Below the pieces are notes generated by a model. The model saw only the letters and a list, made by a program, of their open reading frames with translations. It was not told the DNA's origin and did not search any database. A program made the position numbers and the translations under genes. A DNA stretch of 64,000 bases from Actinomycetes bacterium. Its GTDB lineage: Bacteria; Actinomycetota; Acidimicrobiia; Acidimicrobiales; Acidimicrobilacustridaceae. Within the stretch, counting starts at the first letter, position 1; every line of letters starts with the position of its first letter. The stretch covers positions 248,001 to 312,000 of the forward strand of contig JAKOVH010000016.1 of the NCBI GenBank assembly GCA_029782145.1, in the 5' to 3' direction. Below are positions 7,214-15,050 of this stretch, in pieces.

Positions 7214-8511
7214 GCCGGCCCTCCCACCAGCTCGAGGTACTCCTGGAAGGCCGTGTAGTTGGCGGCCACGTCGACGACCGACCCCGGCTCGTGGCCCGGG
7301 GCGGCGGCCGCTCGGGCCACGGCCTCGGTGATGTCGGCCGCCGTCTCGTGCTCGACGCCCGCGTACCGCAGGCGCACGGCGAGGTCGTGGCGGCGCTCGC
7401 CGGTGGCCACCACGACCCGGCCAGCGAGCCGCTCGTAGTCGACGTCCCACAGCCACGACGGGTCGTGCCCGTCGGCGATGCGGGCGTTGATGGCGACGAC
7501 CACCGGGGCCGGAGCCGGCGCCAGCATGTCGATGGCCTCGTGCCAGCCGGCGGGGTTCTTGGCCAGCAGCAGCCGCACGTCGCGGCCCCCGATGCGGGCC
7601 ACCCGGTAGCGCCCGGCGACCTCCTGCACGGTGCCGGCGGCCACCGCCGCGGCCTGCGGGTCGGCCCCGAGGGCCGTGGCCGCGGCGAGGGCGAACGCGG
7701 CGTTGACCCGGTTGACCCGGCCGGGCAGGGCGAGGTCGAGGTCCACGCGGCCGGAGGGAAGGATGACGCCGGTGTCGTCGACGCTGACGTCGGGCTCGGG
7801 GCGGGCGAGGTCGCAGGCCGTGCAGCGCCAGGAGCCGGGCTCGAAGGAGATGCGGCCCGAGCAGTTCGGGCAGCCGGCGGCGTCGGAGGTCCACTCCTGG
7901 CCGGTGGCGACCCACACCACCGACGGCGCGGCGGAGGCCGCCCACACCACGAGCGGGTCGTCGGCGTTGGCCACCACCCGGGCCGGCGGGGTGGCGGCCA
8001 GGGCCTGGTGCCAGCGCTCGGCCAGCTTGCGCACCTCCTGGGTGCGGTCGAGCTGGTCGCGGCTGAGGTTGAGCAGCAGCACCGTGCCGGCGTGGGTGTC
8101 GGCGAGCACCGGGGCGACCCAGCGCTCGTCGACCTCGAGCACGGCGGTGGCGTCGGGGTCGGCCGTCCCGAGCGCGGCGACGATGCCCGGCGTCATGTTG
8201 GCCCCGAGCGAGTTCGACACGACCGGCCGGTCGGTCCCGAGCGCGGCGACGAGCAGGCGGGTGGTGGTGGTCTTGCCGTTGGTGGCGCTGACGATCAGCA
8301 CCTCCCGTCCGGCGGTGAGCTGCCCGAGCAGGTCGCGGTCGACGAGCAGGGCGGCACGGCCGCCGATGACGCTGCCCGACCCGAAGTGCACGAGCTTGGA
8401 CGCCCCGGCGACGGCCCGGCCGGTGGCCACCGCCAGGCGGGCCCGGGCGGGGAGGTGGGTGGTGGGCGAGGTGCGGGCGGGGGGCCGGGCGGGGGAGGGG
8501 GAAGTGGACAC
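7210..8511 (-). CDS. murT: lipid II isoglutaminyl synthase, Mur-ligase subunit
   Basis: MurT amidates D-isoglutamate in lipid II using ATP and ammonia from GatD. The 433-residue length fits the family. The ATP loop SATNGKTTTTRLL is near residue 70. A Mur-ligase middle domain with DERWVAP and LLNLSRDQLDR follows, then a four-cysteine zinc ribbon (CPNC ... CTAC) characteristic of MurT, then the C-terminal domain. I chose GTG 8511 because a -10 element lies just upstream and longer starts would run into the divergent SGNH gene; the first ~20 residues are low complexity, so a later start is possible. Confidence 0.9.
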   Translation of the reverse strand: MSTSPSPARPPARTSPTTHLPARARLAVATGRAVAGASKLVHFGSGSVIGGRAALLVDRDLLGQLTAGREVLIVSATNGKTTTTRLLVAALGTDRPVVSNSLGANMTPGIVAALGTADPDATAVLEVDERWVAPVLADTHAGTVLLLNLSRDQLDRTQEVRKLAERWHQALAATPPARVVANADDPLVVWAASAAPSVVWVATGQEWTSDAAGCPNCSGRISFEPGSWRCTACDLARPEPDVSVDDTGVILPSGRVDLDLALPGRVNRVNAAFALAAATALGADPQAAAVAAGTVQEVAGRYRVARIGGRDVRLLLAKNPAGWHEAIDMLAPAPAPVVVAINARIADGHDPSWLWDVDYERLAGRVVVATGERRHDLAVRLRYAGVEHETAADITEAVARAAAAPGHEPGSVVDVAANYTAFQEYLELVGGPA

Positions 8512-8521
8512 GGCGCCCGGG

Positions 8522-8527
8522 ATGCTA
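8522..8527 (-). promoter_or_regulatory. -10 box of a probable leaderless promoter for murT-gatD
   Basis: On the minus strand TAGCAT lies 10 bases before GTG 8511. It forms half of a very compact divergent promoter: the SGNH gene starts only 48 bases away on the other strand. Confidence 0.5.
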
Positions 8528-8547
8528 CCGGCGGCCGGCCGCCCGAA

Positions 8548-8553
8548 TAGGTT
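8548..8553 (+). promoter_or_regulatory. -10 box of a probable leaderless promoter for the SGNH gene
   Basis: TAGGTT lies 6 bases before GTG 8560, with no Shine-Dalgarno sequence. It shares a 48-base intergenic region with the divergent murT promoter. Confidence 0.5.
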
Positions 8554-8559
8554 GCGGGC

Positions 8560-9279
8560 GTGGCGGGCGGTGACGGCTCGGCGGCCGGTCCGGGCGGGTT
8601 GCGACGAGGCGCACGGGTCGCGCTCCTGGCCGTGGCGGCCGTGGTGGCCGTGATGGCCATGGCGATCGCGGCCGTGGGCGTGGTGGCCTGGCGGCGACCT
8701 GCCGACCACCGCCCGACCATGGCCATCGTCGGCGACTCCATCACCGAGCAGGCCCGGTCGGTGCTGCGGCGTGAGCTCGGTCACGACTGGCGCCTCCGGG
8801 TGGACGGTCGCCCCGGCGCCACCGTCGCCGAGCAGCTCGCCGCGGCCCGCACGCTCGCCGAGGGCGACCCCGCGCAGGTGATCGTCGACCTGGGCACCAA
8901 CGACGTGCTGCAGGGGCGCTCACCCGACGCTTCCGCCGACGACCTGCGCCAGCTGGTGGCCTCCTTCCCCGACGCCGCGTGCATCCACCTCGTGACCGTG
9001 AACGAGGAGATGGTGCTCGGCGAGGCGCGCCTCCAACGCCCGGCCGCCGAGCTGAACACGGCCATCGCCTCGATGGCGGCCGACGACCCGCGCCTCGACG
9101 TCGTCGACTGGGCCGAGGCGGTGCGGACCTACCAGGCCGGCCCGCAGCCCGACGGGCCGATCACCTCCGACAGCGTCCATCCCACCGGGTACGGCAAGCA
9201 GGTCCTCGCCGGGCTCTACGCCGACGCGCTGGCCGGCTGCCGCGCCGGAGCACCCTCCGCCACCGGCGTGCCGGGGTAG
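8560..9279 (+). CDS. membrane-anchored SGNH/GDSL-family hydrolase
   Basis: The 239-residue protein has an N-terminal transmembrane helix (about residues 19-43) and an extracytoplasmic SGNH domain. Block I is GDSIT (Ser60), block III is GTND (Asn114) and block V is DSVHPTGYG near residue 210, so the Ser-His-Asp catalytic set is present. Such enzymes deacylate or de-esterify lipids, polysaccharides or peptidoglycan. The family does not fix the substrate. Divergence from murT-gatD hints at the cell envelope, but that is only context. Confidence 0.82.
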   Translation: MAGGDGSAAGPGGLRRGARVALLAVAAVVAVMAMAIAAVGVVAWRRPADHRPTMAIVGDSITEQARSVLRRELGHDWRLRVDGRPGATVAEQLAAARTLAEGDPAQVIVDLGTNDVLQGRSPDASADDLRQLVASFPDAACIHLVTVNEEMVLGEARLQRPAAELNTAIASMAADDPRLDVVDWAEAVRTYQAGPQPDGPITSDSVHPTGYGKQVLAGLYADALAGCRAGAPSATGVPG

Positions 9280-9320
9280 CCGCCATCGCCCCCAGGCGGG
9301 CCCGAGATCGTGCCCGCACC

Positions 9321-9326
9321 TACGAT
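9321..9326 (+). promoter_or_regulatory. -10 box of a probable leaderless promoter for the lipid kinase gene
   Basis: TACGAT lies 8 bases before ATG 9335, and there is no Shine-Dalgarno sequence between them. Confidence 0.5.
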
Positions 9327-9334
9327 CAGCCCCG

Positions 9335-10735
9335 ATGGAAACCCATGACCCGGTCCGCTACGTCGACCGTCGCGTCGGCGAGCGGCCGCTCCAGCGCACG
9401 GCGGCGCTGGTGTCGCTGCTGCTCGCCGCCTTCGCGCTGGTGGAGCTGGTGTGGTTCGCCGTCGACAACGCCCGCTACCTCGTCATCGTGCTGGCCGCCG
9501 CCGCCGTGGTGCTCGTCGCGGGGTTCAGCGCCCTCACCTCCACCGGCCCCAGCCGGATGCTGGCGGCGTCGGTCACCGTGGCCGGGATGCTCGTGGTCGT
9601 CGGATCCGTCGTCGTGCGGCTCTCGTCGCTCGGCCACGTGCGCTGGACGGGCGTGCTCGGTGCTGTCGCACTGCTGTCGAGCGTGCTGTGCGGGCGCTAC
9701 GCCCTGCGCGTGCCGCCCCCGCGAGGCGCCGGCGTCTGGGACGTGCCCCCCGGTGGGCCCTCCACCCGCCGTCCGGTGCTCATCGCCAACCCGCTCTCCG
9801 GTGGCGGCAAGGTCGGGTCGGCCGGCATCGAGGAGGTCGCCCGGCGCCACGGTATCCGCGTGGTGCTGATGGCACCCGGCGACGACCCGGCCGAGCTGGC
9901 CCGCCGGGCGGTCCGCGAGGGCGCCGATGCCCTCGGCATCGCGGGCGGCGACGGCTCGCTGGCGGCGGTCGCCCAGGTGGCGGTCGACCACGACCTGCCG
10001 TTCGTGGTCGTGCCCGCCGGCACCCGCAACCACTACGCCGCCGACCTCGGCCTCGATCGCAACGACCCCGCCCGGGCGCTCGCCGCGTTCGTGCGTGGCG
10101 AGGAGCACCGCCTCGACTACGCCACGGTCAACGGCCGGATGTTCCTCAACAACGTCTCCCTCGGCGCCTACGCCGCGGCGGTCGAGCAGCCCGAGTACCG
10201 CGACGCCAAGCTCGAGACCACCTTGCGGCTGCTGCCCGAGCTGGTGGCCAAGGGCGGCCCGTGCTTCGACCTGGGCGTCGAGGTGCCCGGCCAGGGGCGC
10301 TGGGACAGCGCGGCGCTCATCCAGGTCTCCAACGGGGTGTACGAGATGGCCGTGGGCGCCTTCGGCCGACGCATGAGCCTCGACGCCGGCGAGCTGGGAG
10401 TGGTGGCGGTCGACGTCAACCACGCCGGCGACCTGGCCGCCATCACCGTGCTCGCCGCGGCCCGCCACCCCGAGCGCCACGCCGGCGTGTGGCCCTGGTC
10501 GACCGGGCACCTCACGGTGACCTCGGGCCAGGAGCGCCTGTCGGCCGGGGTCGACGGCGAGCACGTCGTCCTCGAGCCGCCGCTCGAGCTGGTCTCGGTG
10601 CCCCGCGCCCTGCGGGTCCTCGTGCCCGAGGGGACACCGGTGGGCCTCGCCAACCAGCACCTCGGGGCCAACGGCACGGTGAGCGGGCTGCTCGAGGTGG
10701 CCTTCAACGTGGGCGGCGGGCCCAGTGGCGACTAG
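9335..10735 (+). CDS. membrane-bound diacylglycerol/sphingosine-type lipid kinase
   Basis: The 466-residue protein has four hydrophobic helices in residues 22-121 followed by a DAGK catalytic domain. The nucleotide-binding signature AGGDGSLAAVA is near residue 195. The opening beta strand is VLIANPLSGGGK (about 149-160), and the conserved PAGTRNHYAADLGLD segment follows the GGDGS loop. The C-terminal half has the expected beta-sandwich with NNVSLGAYA and DGEHV. It should phosphorylate a membrane lipid with ATP, as in diacylglycerol recycling or phosphatidylinositol mannoside precursor pathways; the substrate is not determined. The fused N-terminal membrane domain distinguishes it from soluble DgkB enzymes. 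Confidence 0.85.
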   Translation: METHDPVRYVDRRVGERPLQRTAALVSLLLAAFALVELVWFAVDNARYLVIVLAAAAVVLVAGFSALTSTGPSRMLAASVTVAGMLVVVGSVVVRLSSLGHVRWTGVLGAVALLSSVLCGRYALRVPPPRGAGVWDVPPGGPSTRRPVLIANPLSGGGKVGSAGIEEVARRHGIRVVLMAPGDDPAELARRAVREGADALGIAGGDGSLAAVAQVAVDHDLPFVVVPAGTRNHYAADLGLDRNDPARALAAFVRGEEHRLDYATVNGRMFLNNVSLGAYAAAVEQPEYRDAKLETTLRLLPELVAKGGPCFDLGVEVPGQGRWDSAALIQVSNGVYEMAVGAFGRRMSLDAGELGVVAVDVNHAGDLAAITVLAAARHPERHAGVWPWSTGHLTVTSGQERLSAGVDGEHVVLEPPLELVSVPRALRVLVPEGTPVGLANQHLGANGTVSGLLEVAFNVGGGPSGD

Positions 10736-10794
10736 ACCGTTCGGGTCCGGCGGCCGCTCGGACGGCTGATCCGCACCGGGAGGGACGACGCCAC

Positions 10795-11565
10795 GTGGAC
10801 GACTTCGGAGCACGCAGCGGGGCCGCACTGGTCACCGGCGGCACGGGCGGCATCGGCGCGGCCATCTGCCGCATGCTGGCCGAGCGGGGGAGCGACGTGG
10901 CGTTCACCTACCGGGCCAACGCCGCCGCCGCCGACGAGCTCGCCGCCGAGCTGCGGGCGCTGGGAGCGCAGGTGACGGCGACCGCGGTCGACCTGAGCCA
11001 CGAGGCGGCGGCGGGCGCCGTGGTGGACGACACCGTCGAGCGCCTCGGCGGGATCCACACCCTGGTGCACGCCGCCGGCCCCACCGTGCCCCAGGTCCAC
11101 CTGAGCCGGGTGGCGCCGTCGGCCTACCGGGCCCAGCTCGAGGGCGAGGCGGTGGCGTTCTTCAACGTGGTCCAGCCCGCCCTGGCCGCCCTGCGCCAGT
11201 GCGCCGGCAGCATCGTGGCGGTCACCACCGCCGCGACCCGGCGCTACCCGGTGCGTGACGGCCTCTCGTCGGGCACCAAGGGCGCCATCGAGGCGGTGGT
11301 GCGGGCGCTGGCCGCCGAGGAGGGGCGCTTCGGCGTCCGCGCCAACTGCGTGGGCCCGGGGATGCTCACCGACGGCATGGCGCAGCGGCTCATGGCCTCG
11401 GGCGACCTCGACGAGGCCGCCCTCGAGATCACCCGGCGCAACATCCCGCTGCGGCGTTTCGGCGACGCCGTCGACATCGCCGAGGCGGTGTGCTTCCTGG
11501 CCTCCGACCGGGCCGACTTCGTGAGCGGCCAGATGCTCGACGTCGACGGCGGCTACGGCGTGTAG
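10795..11565 (+). CDS. SDR-family protein lacking the catalytic tyrosine
   Basis: The 256-residue Rossmann-fold protein has the NAD(P) motif TGGTGGIGAA near residue 17, HAAG in place of NNAG, and a C-terminal DVDGGYGV, so it groups with FabG-like short-chain dehydrogenases. The active site is unusual. Where classical members have Ser...YxxxK, this one has VTTAA and then LSSGTK, so the lysine is kept but the tyrosine position is Ser and the serine position is Thr. It may be a non-catalytic or altered-mechanism member. GTG 10795 is preceded by GGGAGGGA at about 10778. It is convergent with the MpaB-type gene. Confidence 0.8.
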   Translation: MDDFGARSGAALVTGGTGGIGAAICRMLAERGSDVAFTYRANAAAADELAAELRALGAQVTATAVDLSHEAAAGAVVDDTVERLGGIHTLVHAAGPTVPQVHLSRVAPSAYRAQLEGEAVAFFNVVQPALAALRQCAGSIVAVTTAATRRYPVRDGLSSGTKGAIEAVVRALAAEEGRFGVRANCVGPGMLTDGMAQRLMASGDLDEAALEITRRNIPLRRFGDAVDIAEAVCFLASDRADFVSGQMLDVDGGYGV

Positions 11566-11590
11566 GTCCGTCCTCCGTGGGCGACGGCGG

Positions 11591-12574
11591 CTACGCGGCG
11601 TCGGCGTCTGCTCGCTCCGCGGCGTCCTCGTCGGTCCCCAGGCCTGACACGGCCCAGTCGATGGTGCGCACGAGCGCCCGGGCGGCGGGTTGCACGAGCA
11701 CCGGGTCGACCCCCGGCGCCAGTGGCAGCCACAGCTCGCGCCGGGCCCACGACGGCAGCAGCCCCACCGCGGCCGGGGCGATCACCGCGTAGGCGGGACG
11801 GGCCGCGAGGGGCAGCGGCGGCACCATCAGCCAGCGGGCGGCGTCGCGGGCGTGGGCGCCGCCGCGCAGCTCGGGCCGCACCGACCGGAAGTACGAGCGC
11901 AGCTCGGCCACCGTGCGGGCAGGCGGCTCGCCCCCGAGCTTCTGGCACAGCACGGCCATCTCGGCCACGTAGCGGTCGGCGTCACCGGGGGAGAGCGGCT
12001 CGGCGCCGTAGCGCTGGTAGGCCCGCAGGAAGCTGTCGACCTCGGCGTGGTGCACCCACGCCACCAGGTGCGGGTCGGACGCCGCGTACGGCCGGCCGTC
12101 GGGCGCCGTGCCCACCACGCTGGCGTGCACCCGCTTGACCATGGCGATGGCCCGCTCGGCCTCCTGGGTGGTGCCGTAGGTGGTGGTGGCGACGTAGAGG
12201 GCGGTGCGGTACAGGCGCCGGTTGGGATGGCGGCGGTAGTCGGAGTGGTCGTGCACGCCGGCCATGGCCAGCGGGTGCAGCATCTGCAGCAGCAGCGCCC
12301 GCAGCCCACCGACGAACATGGCGGCGTCGGCGTGCACCCGCCAGGTGACGCTGTCGGGGCCGAACAGGCCCGCGTCGCCCTCGACGGGACGGCTCAGGTC
12401 CCGGACGGGCTCCCGGTCGCCGGCGATGATGCCGCGCACGCTGCGCCCCAGGTGGGAGCGAACGTTGGCGACGGCGGAGTCGACGGCGCCGCAGACCAGG
12501 CCTCCGACCGCGCCGCCGAGCGAGCTGGCCGGCGAGACCACTGGGCTGGTCACCCGTGCGAGGGGGAGTTCCAT
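11591..12574 (-). CDS. MpaB/DUF2236-family oxygenase-like haem protein
   Basis: The 327-residue protein carries the family hallmark HPLAMAGVHDHSDYRR near residue 100, the region that supplies haem-ligating and catalytic residues in rubber oxygenases and MpaB-like proteins. TWRVHADAAMFVGG and WVHHAEVDSFLRAY are also typical. Members are mostly uncharacterised b-haem enzymes; known ones oxidise alkene chains or act in fungal mycophenolate synthesis. No signal peptide is visible, so it is probably intracellular. ATG 12574 is supported by a -10 hexamer 10 bases upstream. Confidence 0.82.
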   Translation of the reverse strand: MELPLARVTSPVVSPASSLGGAVGGLVCGAVDSAVANVRSHLGRSVRGIIAGDREPVRDLSRPVEGDAGLFGPDSVTWRVHADAAMFVGGLRALLLQMLHPLAMAGVHDHSDYRRHPNRRLYRTALYVATTTYGTTQEAERAIAMVKRVHASVVGTAPDGRPYAASDPHLVAWVHHAEVDSFLRAYQRYGAEPLSPGDADRYVAEMAVLCQKLGGEPPARTVAELRSYFRSVRPELRGGAHARDAARWLMVPPLPLAARPAYAVIAPAAVGLLPSWARRELWLPLAPGVDPVLVQPAARALVRTIDWAVSGLGTDEDAAERADADAA

Positions 12575-12584
12575 CACGCCGCCG

Positions 12585-12590
12585 AGGATA
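12585..12590 (-). promoter_or_regulatory. -10 box of a probable leaderless promoter for the MpaB-type gene
   Basis: On the minus strand TATCCT lies 10 bases before ATG 12574. It is one of the best matches to TAnnnT in the window. Confidence 0.5.
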
Positions 12591-12676
12591 GGGCCACCCG
12601 CCGGTCGGACGTGATGTCGGGCGTCGGAGATCACGCCCGCGCCCGCTGAGGCGGTGCTGTGGTTGACGCTCGAGGC

Positions 12677-12812
12677 CCCGTGTGGTTCGGTGGCGGGACA
12701 ACGCAACTCCCGCTGCGGGGGAAGCCGGTCGAAGCCCGGCGCTGACCCGCAACCGTAGGTGGCCCATCTGCTCGCCGCAGGGGCCGCGAGCCGGAATGCC
12801 CGCGGCGGGGGA
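12677..12812 (+). promoter_or_regulatory. cobalamin riboswitch
   Basis: The 344-base gap before the ECF operon holds a clear adenosylcobalamin-type leader. The core GGGGGAAGCCGGTCGAAGCC is followed by CGGCGCTGACCCGCAACCGTA, matching the conserved junction of the class. The B12-box counterpart GAGCCGGAATGCCCGC lies near 12787-12802. A TTGACG at 12663-12668 may be the -35 box. Downstream, 12813-12905 is GC-rich and can form hairpins that would be the expression platform. Cobalamin binding should reduce expression of the secreted protein and ECF transporter genes. The exact boundaries are estimates. Confidence 0.88.
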
Positions 12813-12918
12813 TGCTCCACCGAGGACCCGTCGTCGGACTGCGGGAGGTGGGGCTCGGTCGGGCCGGCCCGGACGGGGCGGCCGGGGTCGGGCTCCCCGC
12901 CCGCCCGGAAGGACCACC

Positions 12919-13920
12919 GTGCACCAGCCCCGAGACCGAAGCCCCCGGCTCGCACCGCGCGCGCCCGGCCGGCGGGCGGGGGTGCGGGCCGTGCTCGCCG
13001 CGGTGGCCGCGGTCGCCGGGCTGCTCGCTGGCGTGGGCCTGCTCGTGCCCGGTGCCGCGCCGGCCGCCGCCGCGTCGAGCTGCTCGGGGCCGCTGGACGT
13101 GGGGGAGATCCGGGTCGTGATGGTCGTCGACGGTGGCGACGGCGGCCCTGCCGCGTCGGCCACCTGCCTGGTGGTGCCCGCCGGCACCTCCGGCGCCCAG
13201 GTCCTCGCTCGCCGGGCCGCCCAGCTCGGCCGGCCGTCGCCTCGCTACGCGGGGAGCGGGCTGCTGTGCGGGGTCGACGGCTACCCGGCGTCGGGCTGCC
13301 CGGTGAACGACGGCGGCACCTACGCCTACTGGGCCTACTTCAACGGCAGCGGCGGGGGCTGGTCCTACGGCCACGACAACCCGTTCGTCCGCCGCATGGG
13401 CGACGGCGAGATCATGGGCTGGCGCTACACCGCCGGGTCGCGCGACGGCGAGGCCCCGGCACCGGCGATCGCCCCGAGCCCGTCGTTGTTCCCGCCGCTC
13501 GCCCCGCCGACCACGACGGCGCCCGCTCCCGTCCCCTCGCTCGCCCTGCCCCGTCCCGGAGGCGACGGTCCGACCGGCTCGGCGGCCAGCGGGACCGGCG
13601 TGGGTGGGGGCGCGCCGGGGGCGAGCGGGACGGGCAACTCCACGGCCGCCGGCGCCGACCCCGCGGGATCGGCCGGTGGCGACGCCGCCGCCCCCACCGA
13701 CACCGCAGCCGGTGACCCCGGCACCTCTCCCGACGCTTCGGCCGGCACCGCGGCCGCCACCACCGCACCGGGGGGCGGGCCCGAGGACCTGGCCGCCGCT
13801 CCGGCCAGCTCCGCCGACGGTGGTGCGGGGCGCTGGCTCGGCGTGGCCATCGCCGTCGCGGCAGCGGGCGCCCTGTCGATCGGCGCCGTGGCACGCCGAC
13901 GCTCCCGGGCCCGTCCGTGA
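12919..13920 (+). CDS. secreted, membrane-anchored protein with a transcobalamin/DUF4430-like domain
   Basis: The 333-residue protein starts at GTG 12919 after GGAAGGA. An N-terminal signal sequence (about residues 20-52, ending APAAAASS) leads to a ~120-residue extracytoplasmic domain with TYAYWAYF, GGGWSYG and GEIMGWRYTAG. This recalls the beta-domain of transcobalamin-like and DUF4430 proteins. A long Pro/Thr/Ala/Gly-rich spacer follows, then a C-terminal transmembrane helix with a RRRSRARP tail. It is the first gene after the cobalamin riboswitch, and its stop overlaps the ECF T gene. I infer a surface-tethered corrinoid capture protein feeding the ECF transporter; no binding residue can be proved from sequence. 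Confidence 0.7.
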   Translation: MHQPRDRSPRLAPRAPGRRAGVRAVLAAVAAVAGLLAGVGLLVPGAAPAAAASSCSGPLDVGEIRVVMVVDGGDGGPAASATCLVVPAGTSGAQVLARRAAQLGRPSPRYAGSGLLCGVDGYPASGCPVNDGGTYAYWAYFNGSGGGWSYGHDNPFVRRMGDGEIMGWRYTAGSRDGEAPAPAIAPSPSLFPPLAPPTTTAPAPVPSLALPRPGGDGPTGSAASGTGVGGGAPGASGTGNSTAAGADPAGSAGGDAAAPTDTAAGDPGTSPDASAGTAAATTAPGGGPEDLAAAPASSADGGAGRWLGVAIAVAAAGALSIGAVARRRSRARP

Positions 13921-15050
13921 GCCGGCGGCGCAGCAGCCCGGGCAGCCGGCCGCGGCGGCTGCTGCACCCGGGCGCGTGGTGGGCGTGGGCCGTCGGCCTG
14001 GCGGTGGTGGCGCTGCGCACCACCAACCCGCTGCTGCTCGGGCTGGTGCTCGCCGTCCTCGCCTACGTCGTCGCCGCCCGCCGCAGCGACGCGCCCTGGG
14101 CCGGCTCGTTCGCGGTGGCGCTGAAGCTCGGCGTGGTCGTGATCGTGGTCCGCATGCTCTTCCCGGTGCTGTTCGGCAACCGCGTGCCGGGCACGACGCT
14201 GTTCACCCTCCCGTCGGTCACCCTCCCCGACTGGGCCGCGGGGGTGAGCATCGGCGGCCCCGTCACCGCCGAGCTGCTCGTCGGCGCCTTCTACCAGGGC
14301 CTCCGCCTGGCGGTGGTGATCGCCTGCGTGGGCGCGGCCAACTCCTTGTGCAGCCCGTCTCGCATGCTGCGGTCGCTCCCCAACGCCCTCTACGAGGCCG
14401 GGGTGGCCATCACCGTGGCGCTCACGTTCGCTCCCCAGCTGGCGGTGATGTCAAGCCGGGTGCGCGAGGCCCGACGCCTGCGGGGTCGAGCGACCTCCGG
14501 GCCGGGAGCCTTCGCCTCCTCGCTCGTGCCGGTGTTCGAAGGCGCCCTCGAACGGGCGGTGCTGCTGGCGGCGTCGATGGACTCCCGCGGCTACGGCCGC
14601 CACGGCCGGGCGCCGGTGCGGGTGCGGCGAGCCGCGGCGGCGCTCACCCTCGGCGGGCTGGTGCTGTGCGGGATCGGCGCCTACGGGGTGCTCGACGCCA
14701 GCGTGCCGCTGGTGCTGCGGGCCCCGGCGCTGGTCGCCGGCGGGTTGGCCCTCGCCGGCTCGCTCGTGCTCGGCGGCCGCCGCTCCGACCGCACCCGCTA
14801 CCGCCCCGACCCGTGGGCCGGCGAGGAGTGGGCCGTGCTGGGCAGCGCCGCGGCGGCGGTGGTGGGGGTGATCGCCTCGGGGTGGGCCGGCTCGGCCCTC
14901 GACCCGTCGGTCTACCCGCTGGAGGTGCCCCAGCTGCCGGTGGCGGCCGCCGTCGGCGTGCTCGTCGCCGCCCTTCCCGCATGGGTCGCTCCCGAGCCGC
15001 CGTCGCTGGCCTCGGTCGCCGCCCCGCCGGCGCTGGAGGTGGCGGCGTGA
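13917..15050 (+). CDS. ECF transporter T component (CbiQ family)
   Basis: The 377-residue integral membrane protein has several N-terminal helices and the two arginine signatures of the family: REARRLRGR near residue 185 and SMDSRGYGR near residue 222. These couple the membrane scaffold to the ATPases. Two further hydrophobic segments follow the signature region, making it longer than a minimal EcfT. It overlaps the genes on both sides by four bases. The riboswitch and gene order suggest the complex imports cobalamin or a corrinoid precursor. Confidence 0.87.
   Translation: MSRRRSSPGSRPRRLLHPGAWWAWAVGLAVVALRTTNPLLLGLVLAVLAYVVAARRSDAPWAGSFAVALKLGVVVIVVRMLFPVLFGNRVPGTTLFTLPSVTLPDWAAGVSIGGPVTAELLVGAFYQGLRLAVVIACVGAANSLCSPSRMLRSLPNALYEAGVAITVALTFAPQLAVMSSRVREARRLRGRATSGPGAFASSLVPVFEGALERAVLLAASMDSRGYGRHGRAPVRVRRAAAALTLGGLVLCGIGAYGVLDASVPLVLRAPALVAGGLALAGSLVLGGRRSDRTRYRPDPWAGEEWAVLGSAAAAVVGVIASGWAGSALDPSVYPLEVPQLPVAAAVGVLVAALPAWVAPEPPSLASVAAPPALEVAA

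Noticed and set aside
5589..7258. Overlapping long frames on both strands around the membrane gene and gatD
   Set aside because: They run through the perfect hairpin and lack motifs, whereas the chosen frames carry membrane helices and GatD active-site motifs.
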